Source: an uncultured Duganella sp.
GTDB lineage: Bacteria > Pseudomonadota > Gammaproteobacteria > Burkholderiales > Burkholderiaceae
Direction: 5' to 3'
Length of the DNA: 5,098 bases
Assembly (NCBI GenBank): GCA_946482335.1
Contig: CAMLRG010000286.1
Span: 1 to 5,098, forward strand
The position numbers and the translations under genes were made by a program. Every line of letters begins with the position of its first letter. The first letter of the stretch is position 1. The notes under the pieces were generated by a model. That model was not told where the DNA came from, did not search any database, and worked only from the letters and a program-made list of their open reading frames with translations. Of this stretch, positions 5,000 through 5,098 are shown piece by piece.

Positions 5000-5098
5000 A
5001 TGCCCACGTGGCGGAATTGGTAGACGCGCATGGTTCAGGTCCATGTGCCGCGAGGTGTGGGGGTTCGAGTCCCTCCGTGGGCACCAAAAATTCCGCAG
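5000..5098 (+). repeat. Direct repeat of the tRNA-Leu region (second copy)
   Basis: This stretch is identical to 3618-3716 over 99 bases, and the repeat runs off the window. It contains the full tRNA plus its 3' flank, in the same orientation as the first copy. The two copies enclose the metalloprotease gene and provide homology for recombination that would delete it, leaving one intact tRNA. Confidence 0.93.
5002..5086 (+). tRNA. tRNA-Leu (anticodon CAG), copy 2
   Basis: The 85 bases are identical to copy 1, including the CAG anticodon (5036-5038), the long variable arm, the A discriminator and the encoded CCA (5084-5086). The match continues for at least 12 bases after the CCA, to the edge of the window, so the copy 1 terminator is probably duplicated just beyond the end. 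Upstream of the tRNA only two bases match (5000-5001 versus 3618-3619), and the promoter differs. Two copies would support heavy CUG use in this GC-rich genome. Confidence 0.97.

Noticed and set aside
3618..5098. A classical integrase-mediated island with attL and attR at the tRNA 3' end
   Set aside because: Both tRNAs are complete rather than one being a 3' fragment, and no integrase or excisionase is present in the 1.3-kb interval.

Overview
The window is GC-rich, tightly coded bacterial chromosome. It most likely comes from Betaproteobacteria, order Burkholderiales, probably the Oxalobacteraceae (Massilia/Duganella/Janthinobacterium type). This placement is inferred from three things: an RNase R with a long Lys/Ala-rich tail followed by rlmB, a PEP-CTERM exoprotein (a class common in that family), and short GGGTCTGACCC dyads that I recall as common in intergenic DNA of these genomes. 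No database search was possible.

Layout. The left two thirds are on the minus strand. rnr (RNase R, TTG start near 3409) is followed after 45 bp by rlmB (23S rRNA Gm2251 methyltransferase), which ends at 74. A textbook intrinsic terminator fills the rnr-rlmB gap, so rlmB is probably expressed by read-through or from a promoter inside rnr. Beyond rlmB lie a 13-bp tandem repeat and a double GGGTCTGACCC dyad. From 3410 to 3619 there is a divergent promoter region. One side has a weak extended -10 promoter for rnr. The other has a perfect-consensus sigma70 promoter (TTGACA, 16 bp, TATAAT) driving a tRNA-Leu(CAG) behind a roughly 100-nt leader.

The right third is on the plus strand: tRNA-Leu(CAG) copy 1 with its terminator, then a single gene for a secreted PEP-CTERM zinc metalloprotease (3867-4937), then a second tRNA-Leu(CAG). 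Copy 2 is identical to copy 1 and has its own promoter starting five bases after the protease stop codon. The identity continues at least 12 bp past the CCA, up to the end of the window, so the protease gene lies between direct repeats of at least 99 bp.

How the genes relate. rnr, rlmB and the two tRNAs are RNA-metabolism and translation functions. The protease looks like an accessory insert between duplicated tRNAs. It combines HEIGHVLGF, a later SHW histidine and a Met-turn-like methionine, which suggests a leishmanolysin-like metzincin fold. It is exported by a signal peptide and presumably processed by an exosortase encoded elsewhere. There is no CRISPR array, transposase or integrase in the window. 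The most notable points are the tRNA-bracketed protease islet, the terminator inside the rnr-rlmB pair, the structured tRNA leaders, and the dyad repeats.
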